DNA from: an uncultured Clostridia bacterium
GTDB lineage: Bacteria > Bacillota > Clostridia > TANB77 > CAG-508
Assembly: GCA_934121925.1 (NCBI GenBank)
Contig: CAKOVK010000004.1
Location: forward strand, 14,273-78,272
DNA length: 64,000 nucleotides
Reading direction: 5' to 3'
Part shown: positions 23,527-33,116 of the stretch, piece by piece
Layout: each line of letters starts with the position of its first letter
Numbering within the stretch: the first letter of the stretch is position 1
Notes under the pieces: model-generated
What the model was told of the DNA's origin: nothing
Database searches by the model: none
Seen by the model: only the letters and a program-made list of their open reading frames with translations
Translations under genes and position numbers: made by a program

Positions 23527-26133
23527 ATGGACAAAAATTACGAGACAGTAGATAGTATAGGAAACTTACAAAATACTATTACAAGAGTTAGAAAAGCACA
23601 AGAAGAATTCTCAAAATTTTCACAAGAAAAAGTTGATGAAATCTTTAAGGCTGCTGCAATTGCAGCAAATCAAGCAAGAATACCTCTTGCACAAATGGCT
23701 GTAAAAGAAACTGGTATGGGAGTGGTAGAAGACAAAATTATTAAAAACCATTATGCTGCTGAATATATTTATAACAAATATAAAAATGAAAAAACATGTG
23801 GAGTTGTAGAAGAAGACAACTATTATGGTATAAAAAAAGTGTTAGAACCAATTGGAATAATTGGAGCAGTTATACCAACAACAAACCCAACATCAACGGC
23901 AATATTTAAAACATTAATTTGTTTAAAAACAAGAAACGGAATTATAATAAGCCCTCATCCAAGAGCTAAAGCTTCAACAATAGCAGCTGCAAAAGTTGTT
24001 TTAGAAGCAGCAGTAAAAGCAGGAGCTCCAGAAGGAATTATAGGATGGATAGATGTTCCTTCACTAGAACTTACAAATACATTAATGCAATCAGTAGATA
24101 CAATATTAGCAACAGGTGGACCAGGTATGGTTAAGTCTGCTTATTCAAGCGGAAAACCAGCACTTGGAGTTGGAGCAGGAAACACACCAGCAATTATAGA
24201 TGAAAGTGCTGATGTTATATTAGCAGTAAACTCAATTATACATTCAAAAACATTTGATAATGGTATGATATGTGCTTCTGAGCAATCTGTAATTGTATTA
24301 GATAAAGTATATGAGGAAGTAAAAGCAGAATTTGCAAAAAGAGGTTGCTATATATTAAATAGTGAAGAAATAGAAAAAGTAAGAAAAACAATAATTATAA
24401 ATGGTGCATTAAATGCCAAAATAGTTGGACAATCTGCTTATAATATTGCTAAACTTGCAGGAGTAGAAGTACCAGAAACAGCAAAAATATTAATAGGTGA
24501 AGTAGAAAGTGTAGATTTATCAGAAGAATTTGCACATGAAAAATTATCACCAGTTTTAGCAATGTATAAAGCAAAAGATTTTGAAGATGCATTAGCTAAA
24601 GCAAAACAACTTATAGCAGATGGAGGCTTAGGACATACTTCATCATTATATATAAATACACTTACACAAAAAGAAAAAATAGAAGAATTTTATAGTAATA
24701 TGAAAACTTGTAGAGTACTTATAAATACTCCATCATCACAAGGAGGAATAGGAGATTTATATAACTTTAAATTAGCTCCATCTTTAACACTTGGTTGTGG
24801 TTCTTGGGGAGGAAACTCAGTATCAGAAAACGTTGGAATAAAACATTTATTAAATATAAAAACAGTTGCCGAAAGGAGAGAAAATATGCTTTGGTTTAGA
24901 GCACCTGAAAAGGTATATATAAAAAGAGGTTGCTTACCTGTAGCCTTAGAAGAATTAAAAAATGTAATGGATAAGAAAAAAGTATTTATAGTAACAGATA
25001 CATTCTTATTTGAAAATGGTTATACAAAACCAATAACAGATAAATTAGATGAATTAGGAATAGCACACACAACATTTTCAAATGTAGCACCAGATCCAAC
25101 ACTTGCTTGTGCAATAGAAGGAACAAGAGCAATGAATGAATTTAAACCTGATGCAATAATTGCTGTCGGTGGTGGTAGTGCAATGGATGCTGGTAAAATT
25201 ATGTGGGTTATGTATGAGCATCCAGAAGTTGATTTCTTAGATATGGCAATGAGATTTATGGATATAAGAAAAAGAGTTTATACATTCCCTAAAATGGGAG
25301 AAAAAGCTTACTTTATAGCAGTTCCAACTTCAGCTGGTACTGGTTCAGAAGTTACACCTTTTGCTGTTATAACAGATGAAAAAACAGGAACTAAATATCC
25401 TTTAGCAGATTACGAATTATTACCAAAAATGGCAATAGTTGATTGCAATATGATGATGAATGCTCCAAAAGGATTAACATCAGCATCTGGTATAGACGCT
25501 GTAACTCACTGTCTAGAAGCATATGCTTCAATGATGGCTACTGAATATACAGACGGATTAGCTATTGAATCTTTAAAGAATATATTTAAATATTTACCAA
25601 GAGCTTATGAAAATGGAGCAAACGATCCAGAGGCAAGAGAAAAAATGGCAAATGCAGCTACAATGGCTGGTATGGCTTTTGCAAATGCATTTTTAGGTGT
25701 ATGTCACTCTATGGCTCATAAACTTGGTGCATTCCATCACATACCTCATGGAATTGCAAATGCATTAATGATTAATTATGTTTTAAGATTTAACAGTGCT
25801 GAAGTACCAACAAAAATGGGAACATTCCCACAATATGATCATCCACATACTTTAAGAAGATATGCAGAAGTAGCAGAAGCTTTAGGATTTGGTGGAGCAA
25901 ATGATGAAGAAAGCCTAAACAATCTAATAAAAGCAATTGATGAATTAAAAGAAAAAATAGGAATTAAGAAAACTATTAAAGATTATGGCGTTGATGAAAA
26001 AGATTTCTTAAACAGATTAGATGAAATGTCAGAACAAGCATTTGATGATCAATGTACAGGTGCAAACCCAAGATACCCATTAATAAGTGAAATTAAAGAT
26101 ATGTATTTAAAAGCTTATTATGGAAAAGAATAA
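23527..26133 (+). CDS. adhE: Bifunctional acetaldehyde/alcohol dehydrogenase
   Basis: An 868-residue fermentative enzyme turning acetyl-CoA into acetaldehyde and then ethanol, regenerating NAD. The N-terminal half is a CoA-acylating aldehyde dehydrogenase with the catalytic Cys in GMICASEQ (near residue 248). The C-terminal half is an iron alcohol dehydrogenase with VGGGSAMDAGK, TSAGTGSEVTPFAV, GIDAVTHCLEAY and metal-binding histidines in AHKLGAFHHIPHGIAN. Length is typical (about 870). AAGGAGG precedes the ATG. Such proteins form spirosome filaments. It is followed 23 bases later by a kinase-like gene. Confidence 0.98.
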   Translation: MDKNYETVDSIGNLQNTITRVRKAQEEFSKFSQEKVDEIFKAAAIAANQARIPLAQMAVKETGMGVVEDKIIKNHYAAEYIYNKYKNEKTCGVVEEDNYYGIKKVLEPIGIIGAVIPTTNPTSTAIFKTLICLKTRNGIIISPHPRAKASTIAAAKVVLEAAVKAGAPEGIIGWIDVPSLELTNTLMQSVDTILATGGPGMVKSAYSSGKPALGVGAGNTPAIIDESADVILAVNSIIHSKTFDNGMICASEQSVIVLDKVYEEVKAEFAKRGCYILNSEEIEKVRKTIIINGALNAKIVGQSAYNIAKLAGVEVPETAKILIGEVESVDLSEEFAHEKLSPVLAMYKAKDFEDALAKAKQLIADGGLGHTSSLYINTLTQKEKIEEFYSNMKTCRVLINTPSSQGGIGDLYNFKLAPSLTLGCGSWGGNSVSENVGIKHLLNIKTVAERRENMLWFRAPEKVYIKRGCLPVALEELKNVMDKKKVFIVTDTFLFENGYTKPITDKLDELGIAHTTFSNVAPDPTLACAIEGTRAMNEFKPDAIIAVGGGSAMDAGKIMWVMYEHPEVDFLDMAMRFMDIRKRVYTFPKMGEKAYFIAVPTSAGTGSEVTPFAVITDEKTGTKYPLADYELLPKMAIVDCNMMMNAPKGLTSASGIDAVTHCLEAYASMMATEYTDGLAIESLKNIFKYLPRAYENGANDPEAREKMANAATMAGMAFANAFLGVCHSMAHKLGAFHHIPHGIANALMINYVLRFNSAEVPTKMGTFPQYDHPHTLRRYAEVAEALGFGGANDEESLNNLIKAIDELKEKIGIKKTIKDYGVDEKDFLNRLDEMSEQAFDDQCTGANPRYPLISEIKDMYLKAYYGKE

Positions 26134-26156
26134 ATTCAAAAGAAAGGATGATAAAT

Positions 26157-26918
26157 ATGTGTTATAATCTAAATAATCCAATAGCACAAAGAAAAACAAA
26201 AACAGTTTATAAAGACAGTGATAAAACTATAAAATTATTTGTAGAAAATTATTCAAAGGCAGATATACTTAACGAAGCTCTAAATCAAGCTAGAGTAGAA
26301 GAAGGAACTTCTCTAAATGTACCTAAATTATTAGAAGTAACAAAAATAGATGGTAGATGGGGATTAGTTTCAGAACACATTGAAGGAACCCCTCTTAATA
26401 AACTAATGGAAGAACATCCAGAAAAAGAAGAAGAGTATTTAAATCTTTTTGTAGATACTCAAATGAAAATATTATCAAACTCAGTACCTTTACTAAATAG
26501 AATAAAGGATAAATTTAGAAGAAAATTAAGTAATGCTGTAAACATAGATGAAAATACAAGATACGAATTAATGCAAAGATTAGAAGGAATGAAAAACCAT
26601 ACAAAGTTATGCCATGGAGATTTTAATCCAAGCAACGTAATTGTAAAAGATAATGGAGAAGTATGTGTAATAGACTGGGCACACGTAACACAAGGAAATG
26701 CCTCAGCAGATGTTGCAAGAACATTCTTACTATTCTCAATTGAAGAAAAAAATGAACTAGCTGAAAAATATATTAATCTATTTTCAGAAAAATCTGGTAT
26801 ATCAAAAGCAAATATTCAAAGATGGATACCAATAGTTGCAGCAACTCAAATGACTAAAGGAAAAGAAGAAGAACAAGAGTTTTTAAGCAATTGGATAAAC
26901 GTTGTAGATTATGAGTAA
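26157..26918 (+). CDS. APH/choline kinase-like phosphotransferase
   Basis: A 253-residue protein of the aminoglycoside phosphotransferase/choline kinase fold. The catalytic loop is LCHGDFNPSNVIV and the metal-binding Asp is in VCVIDWAHV. The N-lobe is short. ATG 26157 is preferred because the AAAGGA site ends right at the in-frame ATG 26148. It follows adhE by 23 bases and may be co-transcribed. The substrate is unknown; a resistance role should not be assumed. Confidence 0.85.
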   Translation: MCYNLNNPIAQRKTKTVYKDSDKTIKLFVENYSKADILNEALNQARVEEGTSLNVPKLLEVTKIDGRWGLVSEHIEGTPLNKLMEEHPEKEEEYLNLFVDTQMKILSNSVPLLNRIKDKFRRKLSNAVNIDENTRYELMQRLEGMKNHTKLCHGDFNPSNVIVKDNGEVCVIDWAHVTQGNASADVARTFLLFSIEEKNELAEKYINLFSEKSGISKANIQRWIPIVAATQMTKGKEEEQEFLSNWINVVDYE

Positions 26919-26981
26919 ACATATATTTGAATTTTCGAATGAAATGATAAAATCTCAGAGATAATAGCAATTATAGTACTA

Positions 26982-27020
26982 TTTATATACTAGGAAATTC
27001 TTCATTTCCTAGTATATAAA
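26982..27020. repeat. Palindromic repeat, copy 3
   Basis: Arms identical to the copies at 3032 and 23445 with loop TCTTC. It lies about 65 bases after the kinase gene stop. No T run follows, so it is not a standard terminator. Confidence 0.85.
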
Positions 27021-27080
27021 TAAATGGTAAAGTGAATAGTCTTTACTGTAGCTTTGTCATTTCTTGTCGAATATTTATTC

Positions 27081-27109
27081 TTGAAATTTGCTTAATAATC
27101 TAATATAAT
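27081..27109 (+). promoter_or_regulatory. Consensus-like promoter before the toxin fragment
   Basis: TTGAAA, 17-base spacer, TATAAT. It lies at the broken 5' edge of the ParE-like remnant and may now drive the membrane protein gene at 27514. Confidence 0.6.
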
Positions 27110-27364
27110 TATAACAATCTGTATTTATATTCATTCTATAAAAGAAAATATAGTCCTCATTCTGCAAAGGAATTCTTTAAAGATTTTAATTCTAAAATTC
27201 AATCTTTATCTTTATTTCCATATATGTATCCAAAATTATTATCTGATAATTCATATAGAAAAATTTTATTTAACAAAAAATATATTATTTTATACACTAT
27301 TTATAACAATAACATATATATAGATTCAGTTTTCTATTGCGGTCAAGATTATTTAAAATTATAA
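27110..27364 (+). pseudogene. 5'-truncated RelE/ParE-type toxin remnant
   Basis: An open frame without a start codon reads SPHSAKEFFKDFNSKIQSL, FPYMYPKLLSDNSYRKIL and YIILYTIYNNNIYIDSVFY to a stop at 27362. This is the helix pair plus beta-sheet C-terminus of RelE/ParE toxins, where the R-x-I and YxxLY positions are conserved. The N-terminal strand and any antitoxin gene are absent. The short in-frame ATG product (about 37 residues) is unlikely to work. Confidence 0.65.
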
Positions 27365-27513
27365 AATGCAAACAAAGAATTGGCGGCTATTGTGGACTCT
27401 ATTGGTTTGTAAAATTTTATAGACTTTTTGTAGCTAATATGATATATTATATAAGAATTAAGAGAAGAACAAGAATACGTGATAATAAATATATTAATAG
27501 AAGAGGCGAAAAA

Positions 27514-28311
27514 ATGTTATTCAAGAATGCTGATCAAGTAACTCCTTGTGGAATGTTTTCATTAGGACATTTAATATTGTTTACAATAACTATGATAAGC
27601 GTAGTAATTGCATTAAAAAAAACAAGACATGTTAAACAAGATAATGTAAAAAAAATAATAAGAAAAAGTACTATAATTTTATGGATATTGGAAATAATTA
27701 AAATTGTATTCAATATTAAAAACTATGGTTTTAAAGAAGTAAACAAATATGTACCGCTATATTTTTGCAGTTTGGTACTATATGCGGGTATATTTAGTGG
27801 CTTTTGCAAAGGCACTTTAAAAAGAATTGGAGATGTATTCCTTTCAACAGGAGGAATAGTAGCAGGAATGATCTTTTTAATATCACCGTTAACATCGTTA
27901 ACAACTTATCCAGCAATACATTTTATAAGTTTACACAGTTGCTTATTACATGGAACAATGGTTTATATAGGGATATTAATGTTAATAACAGGATATGTAA
28001 AAATAGAAAAGAAAGACATAATATATTACTCTGCGCTAATAGTAATAATTAGTGTTATTGCATATATAGTAAATGAATTTTGTGGTAGCAATTTAATGTT
28101 CATATCACAAAACTATCCGGGAACATTTTTAGAAATAATATATGATTTTTCTGGAAAATTATTTCCTTTAATTATGGTTGGAGTTCAAGCAACATTGCCA
28201 TTCTGCTTAGTATATGAAATTTATACTAGCATATTAGATAAAAAAGCAAATAAATATAAATTAGACATTTTAGATAGGTCGGAAGAGGATAAAGAAGTAT
28301 ATATGAACTAA
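27514..28311 (+). CDS. YwaF/TIGR02206-like integral membrane protein
   Basis: A 265-residue membrane protein with about six to seven helices. It resembles the YwaF (TIGR02206) family in its short N-terminal segment before helix 1 (FSLGHLILF), the YVPLYFCSLVLYAG helix and the HSCLLHGTMVYIG motif. Function unknown. ATG 27514 has AAGAGG upstream; an in-frame extension to 27337 lacks a ribosome site and has no membrane character. 27365-27513 holds nothing else I recognise. Confidence 0.7.
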   Translation: MLFKNADQVTPCGMFSLGHLILFTITMISVVIALKKTRHVKQDNVKKIIRKSTIILWILEIIKIVFNIKNYGFKEVNKYVPLYFCSLVLYAGIFSGFCKGTLKRIGDVFLSTGGIVAGMIFLISPLTSLTTYPAIHFISLHSCLLHGTMVYIGILMLITGYVKIEKKDIIYYSALIVIISVIAYIVNEFCGSNLMFISQNYPGTFLEIIYDFSGKLFPLIMVGVQATLPFCLVYEIYTSILDKKANKYKLDILDRSEEDKEVYMN

Positions 28312-28398
28312 AAAATAAAAATGATTTAGTTTCCAATTTATGTTTTCAAATAAAGTGAGAAAGTTTCAAAAGCAATACTTATTATAGGTTTTTATTTA

Positions 28399-28428
28399 TA
28401 TAATAGAAATGAAAAAATTTCTATTATA
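28399..28428. other. Perfect 12 bp hairpin
   Basis: TATAATAGAAAT, loop GAAAAA, exact reverse complement, between the membrane protein gene and the dehydrogenase gene. No T run follows; it may terminate weakly or stabilise the mRNA. Confidence 0.45.
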
Positions 28429-28464
28429 AAAAAATAATAATAATATTTTAAGGAGGAACGAAAG

Positions 28465-29541
28465 ATGGAAAGAAAAGTTAAAGTTGTACAAATAGGTACA
28501 GGAAAAATGGCAAAATATACAATGAGGTATGTTTTGGAAAAAGGTGGAGAAGTAGTAGGTGCAATCGATGTAAACCCAGCTGTCATAGGAAAAGATATAG
28601 GAGAAATAATTGGAGGACAAGACCTAGGAGTAAAAGTAACTGACTTAAAAGATGCAGAAGAAATGCTAAAACAAGTAAAACCAGATATATGTATAGTAGA
28701 AACAATGAGCTTATTAAAAGATGTAGAAGAACCACTTATGCTATGTGCAAAATTAGGAATAAATGCAGTTTCAACTTGTGAAGAAGCATTTTATTCTTGG
28801 AATTCAAATCCAAATTTAACTAAAAAAATAGATGAATTAGCAAAACAAACAGGATGTACAATAGTAGGAACAGGATACCAAGATATATATTGGGGACAAC
28901 TAATAACAAGCATCTGTGGATCAACACAAAAAATAACAAAAATAAAAGGCAGCTCAAGCTACAATGTAGAAGATTATGGAATAGCTCTTGCAAATGCACA
29001 TGGAGCAGGATTGACATTAGAGGAGTTTGATAAACAAGTTGCATCAGTAGATAAAATAAGTGATGAAGAGAGACAAAAAATTATAGAAAGTGGAGAGTAT
29101 TTACCATCATATATGTGGAATACAAATGGATGGTTATGCGATAAATTAGGGCTAACAATAAAATCACAAACACAAGTAACAGTTCCAACAACAAATAAAG
29201 AAGATATTTATTCAGAAACATTAGGAGTGACAGTAAAAGCAGGAGATGCAACAGGAATGAGCGCAATAGTTACAACTGAAACAGAAGAAGGAATAACAAT
29301 AGAGTCAGAATGTATTGGAAAAGTATATTCAAAAGAAGATTTTGATAAAAATGAATGGTCAGTATATGGAGAACCAGATACAACAATAACAGTTGCAAGA
29401 CCAGCAACAGTAGAACTAACATGTGCAACAGTAGTAAATAGAATACCAGATATAATAAATGCAAGACCAGGCTTTGTACCAACAGCAGAAATAGGAGAAT
29501 TAAACTTTAAAACAAAGGCATTAAATGAATATGTAAAATAA
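28465..29541 (+). CDS. 2,4-diaminopentanoate dehydrogenase-like protein
   Basis: A 358-residue NAD(P)-dependent oxidoreductase with a dihydrodipicolinate reductase-type Rossmann N-terminus (VVQIGTGKMAKYTMR) and the long C-terminal catalytic domain seen in 2,4-diaminopentanoate dehydrogenase (Ord) of clostridial ornithine fermentation. None of the other ornithine genes (ora, ort) lie nearby, so the role may be different. AAGGAGG precedes the ATG. Single-gene unit ending in a strong terminator. Confidence 0.75.
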   Translation: MERKVKVVQIGTGKMAKYTMRYVLEKGGEVVGAIDVNPAVIGKDIGEIIGGQDLGVKVTDLKDAEEMLKQVKPDICIVETMSLLKDVEEPLMLCAKLGINAVSTCEEAFYSWNSNPNLTKKIDELAKQTGCTIVGTGYQDIYWGQLITSICGSTQKITKIKGSSSYNVEDYGIALANAHGAGLTLEEFDKQVASVDKISDEERQKIIESGEYLPSYMWNTNGWLCDKLGLTIKSQTQVTVPTTNKEDIYSETLGVTVKAGDATGMSAIVTTETEEGITIESECIGKVYSKEDFDKNEWSVYGEPDTTITVARPATVELTCATVVNRIPDIINARPGFVPTAEIGELNFKTKALNEYVK

Positions 29542-29588
29542 TTTAACAACGAAAAAAAGGGGGATAACCCCTTTTTTCATTGTTAAAT
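29542..29588 (+). terminator. Terminator after the dehydrogenase gene
   Basis: A long stem built from TTTAACAA.GAAAAAA.GGGG paired with CCCC.TTTTTTC.TTGTTAAA, with a T-rich right arm. Confidence 0.85.
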
Positions 29589-29646
29589 AGTTTCTTTTGA
29601 GTAGCCACAGAACTTGCAAACATTTTAATAAATATTTAAAATAAAA

Positions 29647-29675
29647 TTGAGAATTAAAAAATAATATGATATAAA
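29647..29675 (+). promoter_or_regulatory. Promoter of the AlkD-pdxK-rdgB operon
   Basis: TTGAGA, 17-base spacer, TATAAA, 24 bases before the first start codon. Confidence 0.6.
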
Positions 29676-29698
29676 TAAAGCAAGAAAGGGTCGATTTT

Positions 29699-30385
29699 AT
29701 GGAAAATAAAATTAGACAAGATTTGTTTGAAATGCAAGATCTGAAATACAAAGAATTTCATGGAAGTTTATGTCCAGACATGGATAATATTATTGGCGTT
29801 AGAATTCCGAGACTACGTGAATATGCAAAAGAACTATATAAAAGCAATAATTTGAAAGATATAAAAATCGAAGATAAATATTATGAAGAGTTAGTAATTC
29901 AAGGGATGTTAATAGGCTTTCAAACAAAAGAGCCAATAGAAGAAGTAATAAAACAAGTAGAAGAATTTGTCCCTAAAATAAACAGCTGGGCTGTTTGCGA
30001 TACTTTTTGCGCTGGACTAAAAATAACAAAAAAACATCAACCAGAAATGTTCGAAGTTATAAAACAGTATTTAAAATCAAAACAAGAATATGAAGTACGT
30101 TTTGCTATTGTAATGCTTTTAGATTATTATATAAAAGACAAATATATAGACCAAATGCTACAAATACTAGACAATGTAAAATTAGATAAGTATTATGTGC
30201 AAATGGCAAATGCTTGGGCAATTTCAATATGTTTAATAAAATACTATAATAAAACATTAGATTTTTTGAAAATAACTAAAATAGATGATTTTACATATAA
30301 TAAGGGGATTCAAAAAGCAATAGAATCTTATAGAATAACAAACGAACAAAAGGAATATTTAAGAACTTTAAAGAGGAGAAGATAA
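29699..30385 (+). CDS. AlkD-like DNA alkylation repair protein
   Basis: A 228-residue HEAT-repeat protein of the AlkD DNA glycosylase family. The GVRIPRLREYAKEL helix, the INSWAVCDTFCAGLK segment and the VQMANAWAISICLIKY repeat match the family plan. AlkD removes N3- and N7-alkylated bases; the tryptophan and aspartate in the NSWAVCD region correspond to the DNA-contacting site. GAAAGGG precedes the ATG. One base separates its stop from the next gene. Confidence 0.88.
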   Translation: MENKIRQDLFEMQDLKYKEFHGSLCPDMDNIIGVRIPRLREYAKELYKSNNLKDIKIEDKYYEELVIQGMLIGFQTKEPIEEVIKQVEEFVPKINSWAVCDTFCAGLKITKKHQPEMFEVIKQYLKSKQEYEVRFAIVMLLDYYIKDKYIDQMLQILDNVKLDKYYVQMANAWAISICLIKYYNKTLDFLKITKIDDFTYNKGIQKAIESYRITNEQKEYLRTLKRRR

Positions 30386-30386
30386 A

Positions 30387-31217
30387 ATGAAAAGAATTGT
30401 AACAATACAAGATATATCATGCGTAGGAAAATGCTCACTTACTGTGGCACTTCCAATAATATCCGCAATGGGAATAGAAACAGCAGTTATTCCAACAGCG
30501 GTACTTTCAACACATACAGCATTTAAGAATTTTACATACAGAGATTTAACTAACGATTTGCCTAAAATTGCAAGCCACTGGAAACAAGAAAAATTTAACT
30601 TTGATGGGATTTATACAGGATACTTAGGATCAATAGAACAAATAGATATGCTAAAAGAATTTTTTAAACAGTTTAAAACATCAGAGAATTTTATATTTAT
30701 AGATCCTGTTATGGCAGACAATGGCAAACTATATGCAGGATTTGATACAAATTTTGTTAAAGAAATGAAAGAACTTTGTAAAACGGCAGATATAATAGTT
30801 CCAAATATTACAGAAGCAAGCTATATGCTAGAAAAAGAATATAAAGAAAATTATAGCGAAGAAGAAATAAAACATATGTTAATAGAGTTAAGCAATTTAG
30901 GGCCTAAATATGTTGTTTTAACAGGTGTAAGCTTTAAAGATAATGAACTGGGAGTAATGTCATATAACAAAGAAACTAATAAATTCTTTACATATTTTAA
31001 AGAAAAAGTACCTGCCAAATACCATGGAACAGGGGATATTTTTGCTAGTACATTAGTGGGAGCAATAACTAATAATAATACAATAGAAGAAGGATTAAAA
31101 ATTGCAGTAGATTATGTTTGGAAAACAATTAATGATACATATAAAACAAATAAAGAAGATGCATATGGAGTAAACTTTGAAACCAAGATACCATATCTAA
31201 TAAATAGAATAAAGTAA
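30387..31217 (+). CDS. pdxY: Pyridoxal/pyridoxamine kinase
   Basis: A 276-residue ribokinase-fold kinase that phosphorylates vitamin B6 aldehydes or amines to supply PLP. TIQDISCVGKCSLT at the N-terminus, the FIDPVMADNGKLY strand and the anion-hole motif KYHGTGDIFAST are diagnostic for PdxK/PdxY. The symbol is chosen by similarity; PdxK is equally possible. AAGAGGAG lies just before the ATG. It is in an operon with the AlkD and rdgB genes. Confidence 0.88.
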   Translation: MKRIVTIQDISCVGKCSLTVALPIISAMGIETAVIPTAVLSTHTAFKNFTYRDLTNDLPKIASHWKQEKFNFDGIYTGYLGSIEQIDMLKEFFKQFKTSENFIFIDPVMADNGKLYAGFDTNFVKEMKELCKTADIIVPNITEASYMLEKEYKENYSEEEIKHMLIELSNLGPKYVVLTGVSFKDNELGVMSYNKETNKFFTYFKEKVPAKYHGTGDIFASTLVGAITNNNTIEEGLKIAVDYVWKTINDTYKTNKEDAYGVNFETKIPYLINRIK

Positions 31218-31231
31218 TATAGGAGCACAAA

Positions 31232-31834
31232 ATGAAAATAATATATGGAAGTAGCAATAAAGCAAAATTAGAAGAAATAAAAAATTTTTTTGATAATAAT
31301 AATATAAATGTAGAAGTAATTTCTTTAAAAGACATAAATTTTAATGAAGAAATAGATGAAAATGGAACAACTTTTGAAGAAAATTCTCTAATAAAAGCAA
31401 AAGCAATAAAAGAATTTTGCAGTAAAAACAATATAAATGAAACAATAATAACAGATGATGCTGGACTATGTGTAGATGCTTTAGATGGAAGACCTGGAGT
31501 ACATAGTGCCAGATATGCAGGAGACCATGCACCACAAGAAGCATCTATAAACAAACTTTTAACAGAATTAAAAGGAATACCAATGGATAAAAGAACAGCT
31601 AAATTCGTTTGTGTATTAACATCAATACTTAAAGATGGAACAAAAATAGTAGCAAGGGGAGAAACAAAAGGAAAAATAGCAATTAAACCAGGACCTATGG
31701 GAAAACTTACATATGGACCTGTATTTATGCCAGATGAATTTCATGGAAAAGTTATGAATGAATTAAGTGCAAATGAACTAAAACATACACACAGAGAAAA
31801 AGCATTAATAGAATTACTAAAAAATTTAAAATAA
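31232..31834 (+). CDS. rdgB: RdgB/HAM1 non-canonical purine NTP pyrophosphatase
   Basis: A 200-residue ITP/XTP/dITP pyrophosphatase that cleans the nucleotide pool. The YGSSNKAKLEEI phosphate-binding start, TDDAGLCVDALDGRPGVHSARYAG core, and the C-terminal THREKALIEL helix are typical. TAGGAGC precedes the ATG. It shares the operon with the AlkD gene, consistent with a DNA-integrity theme. Confidence 0.95.
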   Translation: MKIIYGSSNKAKLEEIKNFFDNNNINVEVISLKDINFNEEIDENGTTFEENSLIKAKAIKEFCSKNNINETIITDDAGLCVDALDGRPGVHSARYAGDHAPQEASINKLLTELKGIPMDKRTAKFVCVLTSILKDGTKIVARGETKGKIAIKPGPMGKLTYGPVFMPDEFHGKVMNELSANELKHTHREKALIELLKNLK

Positions 31835-31846
31835 AAGGAGCATATT

Positions 31847-32995
31847 ATGAAAATAACATTTTATTCAAATTTTCTTACACATCATCAAATTCCATTTTGC
31901 TTAGAAATGTATAAAAAATATGGTGAAGATTTTAAGTTTGTATCTATGGAAAAAATAAATCAAGAAAGAATTTCCTTAGGATATAAAGATATGGATAATG
32001 ACTATCCATTTGTATTAAAAGTATATGAAAGCAAAGAAGAATATGATAAAGCTACAAAATTAGCAGTAGATAGTGACATAGTTATAGCAGGTTCTACGCC
32101 AACAGATGACTATATAAAAGAGAGACTAAAACAAGATAAAATTACATTTAGATACTATGCAAGAATTTTTTATAATGGAGTACTTAGTATATTTGATTTT
32201 GAAAATTCTAAAAAAGTATATGATAGGCATCTAAAATATAAAAAGAACAAAAACCTATATTTATTATGTGCAAGTAGTTATGGACCAAATGATTTCAATG
32301 AATTAGGAATGTATAAAAATAAATGCTTTAAATGGGGATACTTTCCAGAAACGAAAATATATAACATAGAAGAATTGCTAAAGCAAAAAGAAAATAAAAA
32401 AATAGAAATTATTTGGGTAGGAAGATTTATAAAAGAAAAACATCCAGAATGTGTAGTAAAGTTAGCTCAAAAATTAAAAGAAGACAACCTTGAGTTTGAA
32501 ATTAAAATGATAGGTAATGGAGAGCTATTTGACAAGACTAAAATGCAAATTGAAAAAAATAGATTAACTAATCAAATAAAATTGATAGGAGCAGTAAAAT
32601 CGGACAAAGTAAGAGAATATATGGAGAAAGCAAATATATTTATTTGCACAAGTGATAAGAGCGAAAGATGGGGAGTTGTTTTAAACGAAGCTATGAATAG
32701 TGGTTGTGCAGTAATTGCATATAAAGGAATAGGAGGAGTTCCATTTTTAATTAAAAACAACGAAAATGGATTAGCATATACAAAATTTGAAGATTTTTAT
32801 GAGAAAACTATAGAAGTAATAAAAAACAAAGAATTGAGAGAAAAACTATCTATAAATGCTTATAAAACAATAACAGAAACGTGGACTGCTAAAGTTGCAG
32901 TACAAAATTTTGAAAAATTAATAAATTCCATAGTTAAAGGAAAACCAAATCCAGTAAAAGAAGGACCAGCAAGCACCGCACAACCAGTTAAGTAA
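31847..32995 (+). CDS. Family 4 glycosyltransferase
   Basis: A 382-residue GT-B glycosyltransferase. The C-terminal domain has IIWVGRFIKEKHPE and the donor-binding SDKSERWGVVLNEAMNSGCAVIAY with the EX7E-type glutamates. The N-terminal acceptor domain is divergent (FYSNFLTHHQIPFCLEMYKKYG). A Pro/Ala/Lys-rich tail (from about 365) is unusual. It follows rdgB by 12 bases. Substrate unknown; it is nine kilobases from the polysaccharide locus. Confidence 0.85.
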   Translation: MKITFYSNFLTHHQIPFCLEMYKKYGEDFKFVSMEKINQERISLGYKDMDNDYPFVLKVYESKEEYDKATKLAVDSDIVIAGSTPTDDYIKERLKQDKITFRYYARIFYNGVLSIFDFENSKKVYDRHLKYKKNKNLYLLCASSYGPNDFNELGMYKNKCFKWGYFPETKIYNIEELLKQKENKKIEIIWVGRFIKEKHPECVVKLAQKLKEDNLEFEIKMIGNGELFDKTKMQIEKNRLTNQIKLIGAVKSDKVREYMEKANIFICTSDKSERWGVVLNEAMNSGCAVIAYKGIGGVPFLIKNNENGLAYTKFEDFYEKTIEVIKNKELREKLSINAYKTITETWTAKVAVQNFEKLINSIVKGKPNPVKEGPASTAQPVK

Positions 32996-33013
32996 AGAAT
33001 TTTAAATAACTAG

Positions 33014-33043
33014 TTGATTCTAAAATACAATTTGTGGTAAAAT
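33014..33043 (+). promoter_or_regulatory. Possible galK promoter
   Basis: TTGATT, 18-base spacer, TAAAAT, about 75 bases before galK. Confidence 0.5.
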
Positions 33044-33116
33044 GCCATTGTAATACTATATTCAAATTTTAACAAATGGACTATAATTATAAAATTTATA
33101 ATATATGGAGGAAAAA

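Noticed and set aside
27804..28052. 82-codon plus-strand ORF inside the YwaF-like gene
   Set aside because: Out-of-frame shadow of the membrane protein gene.
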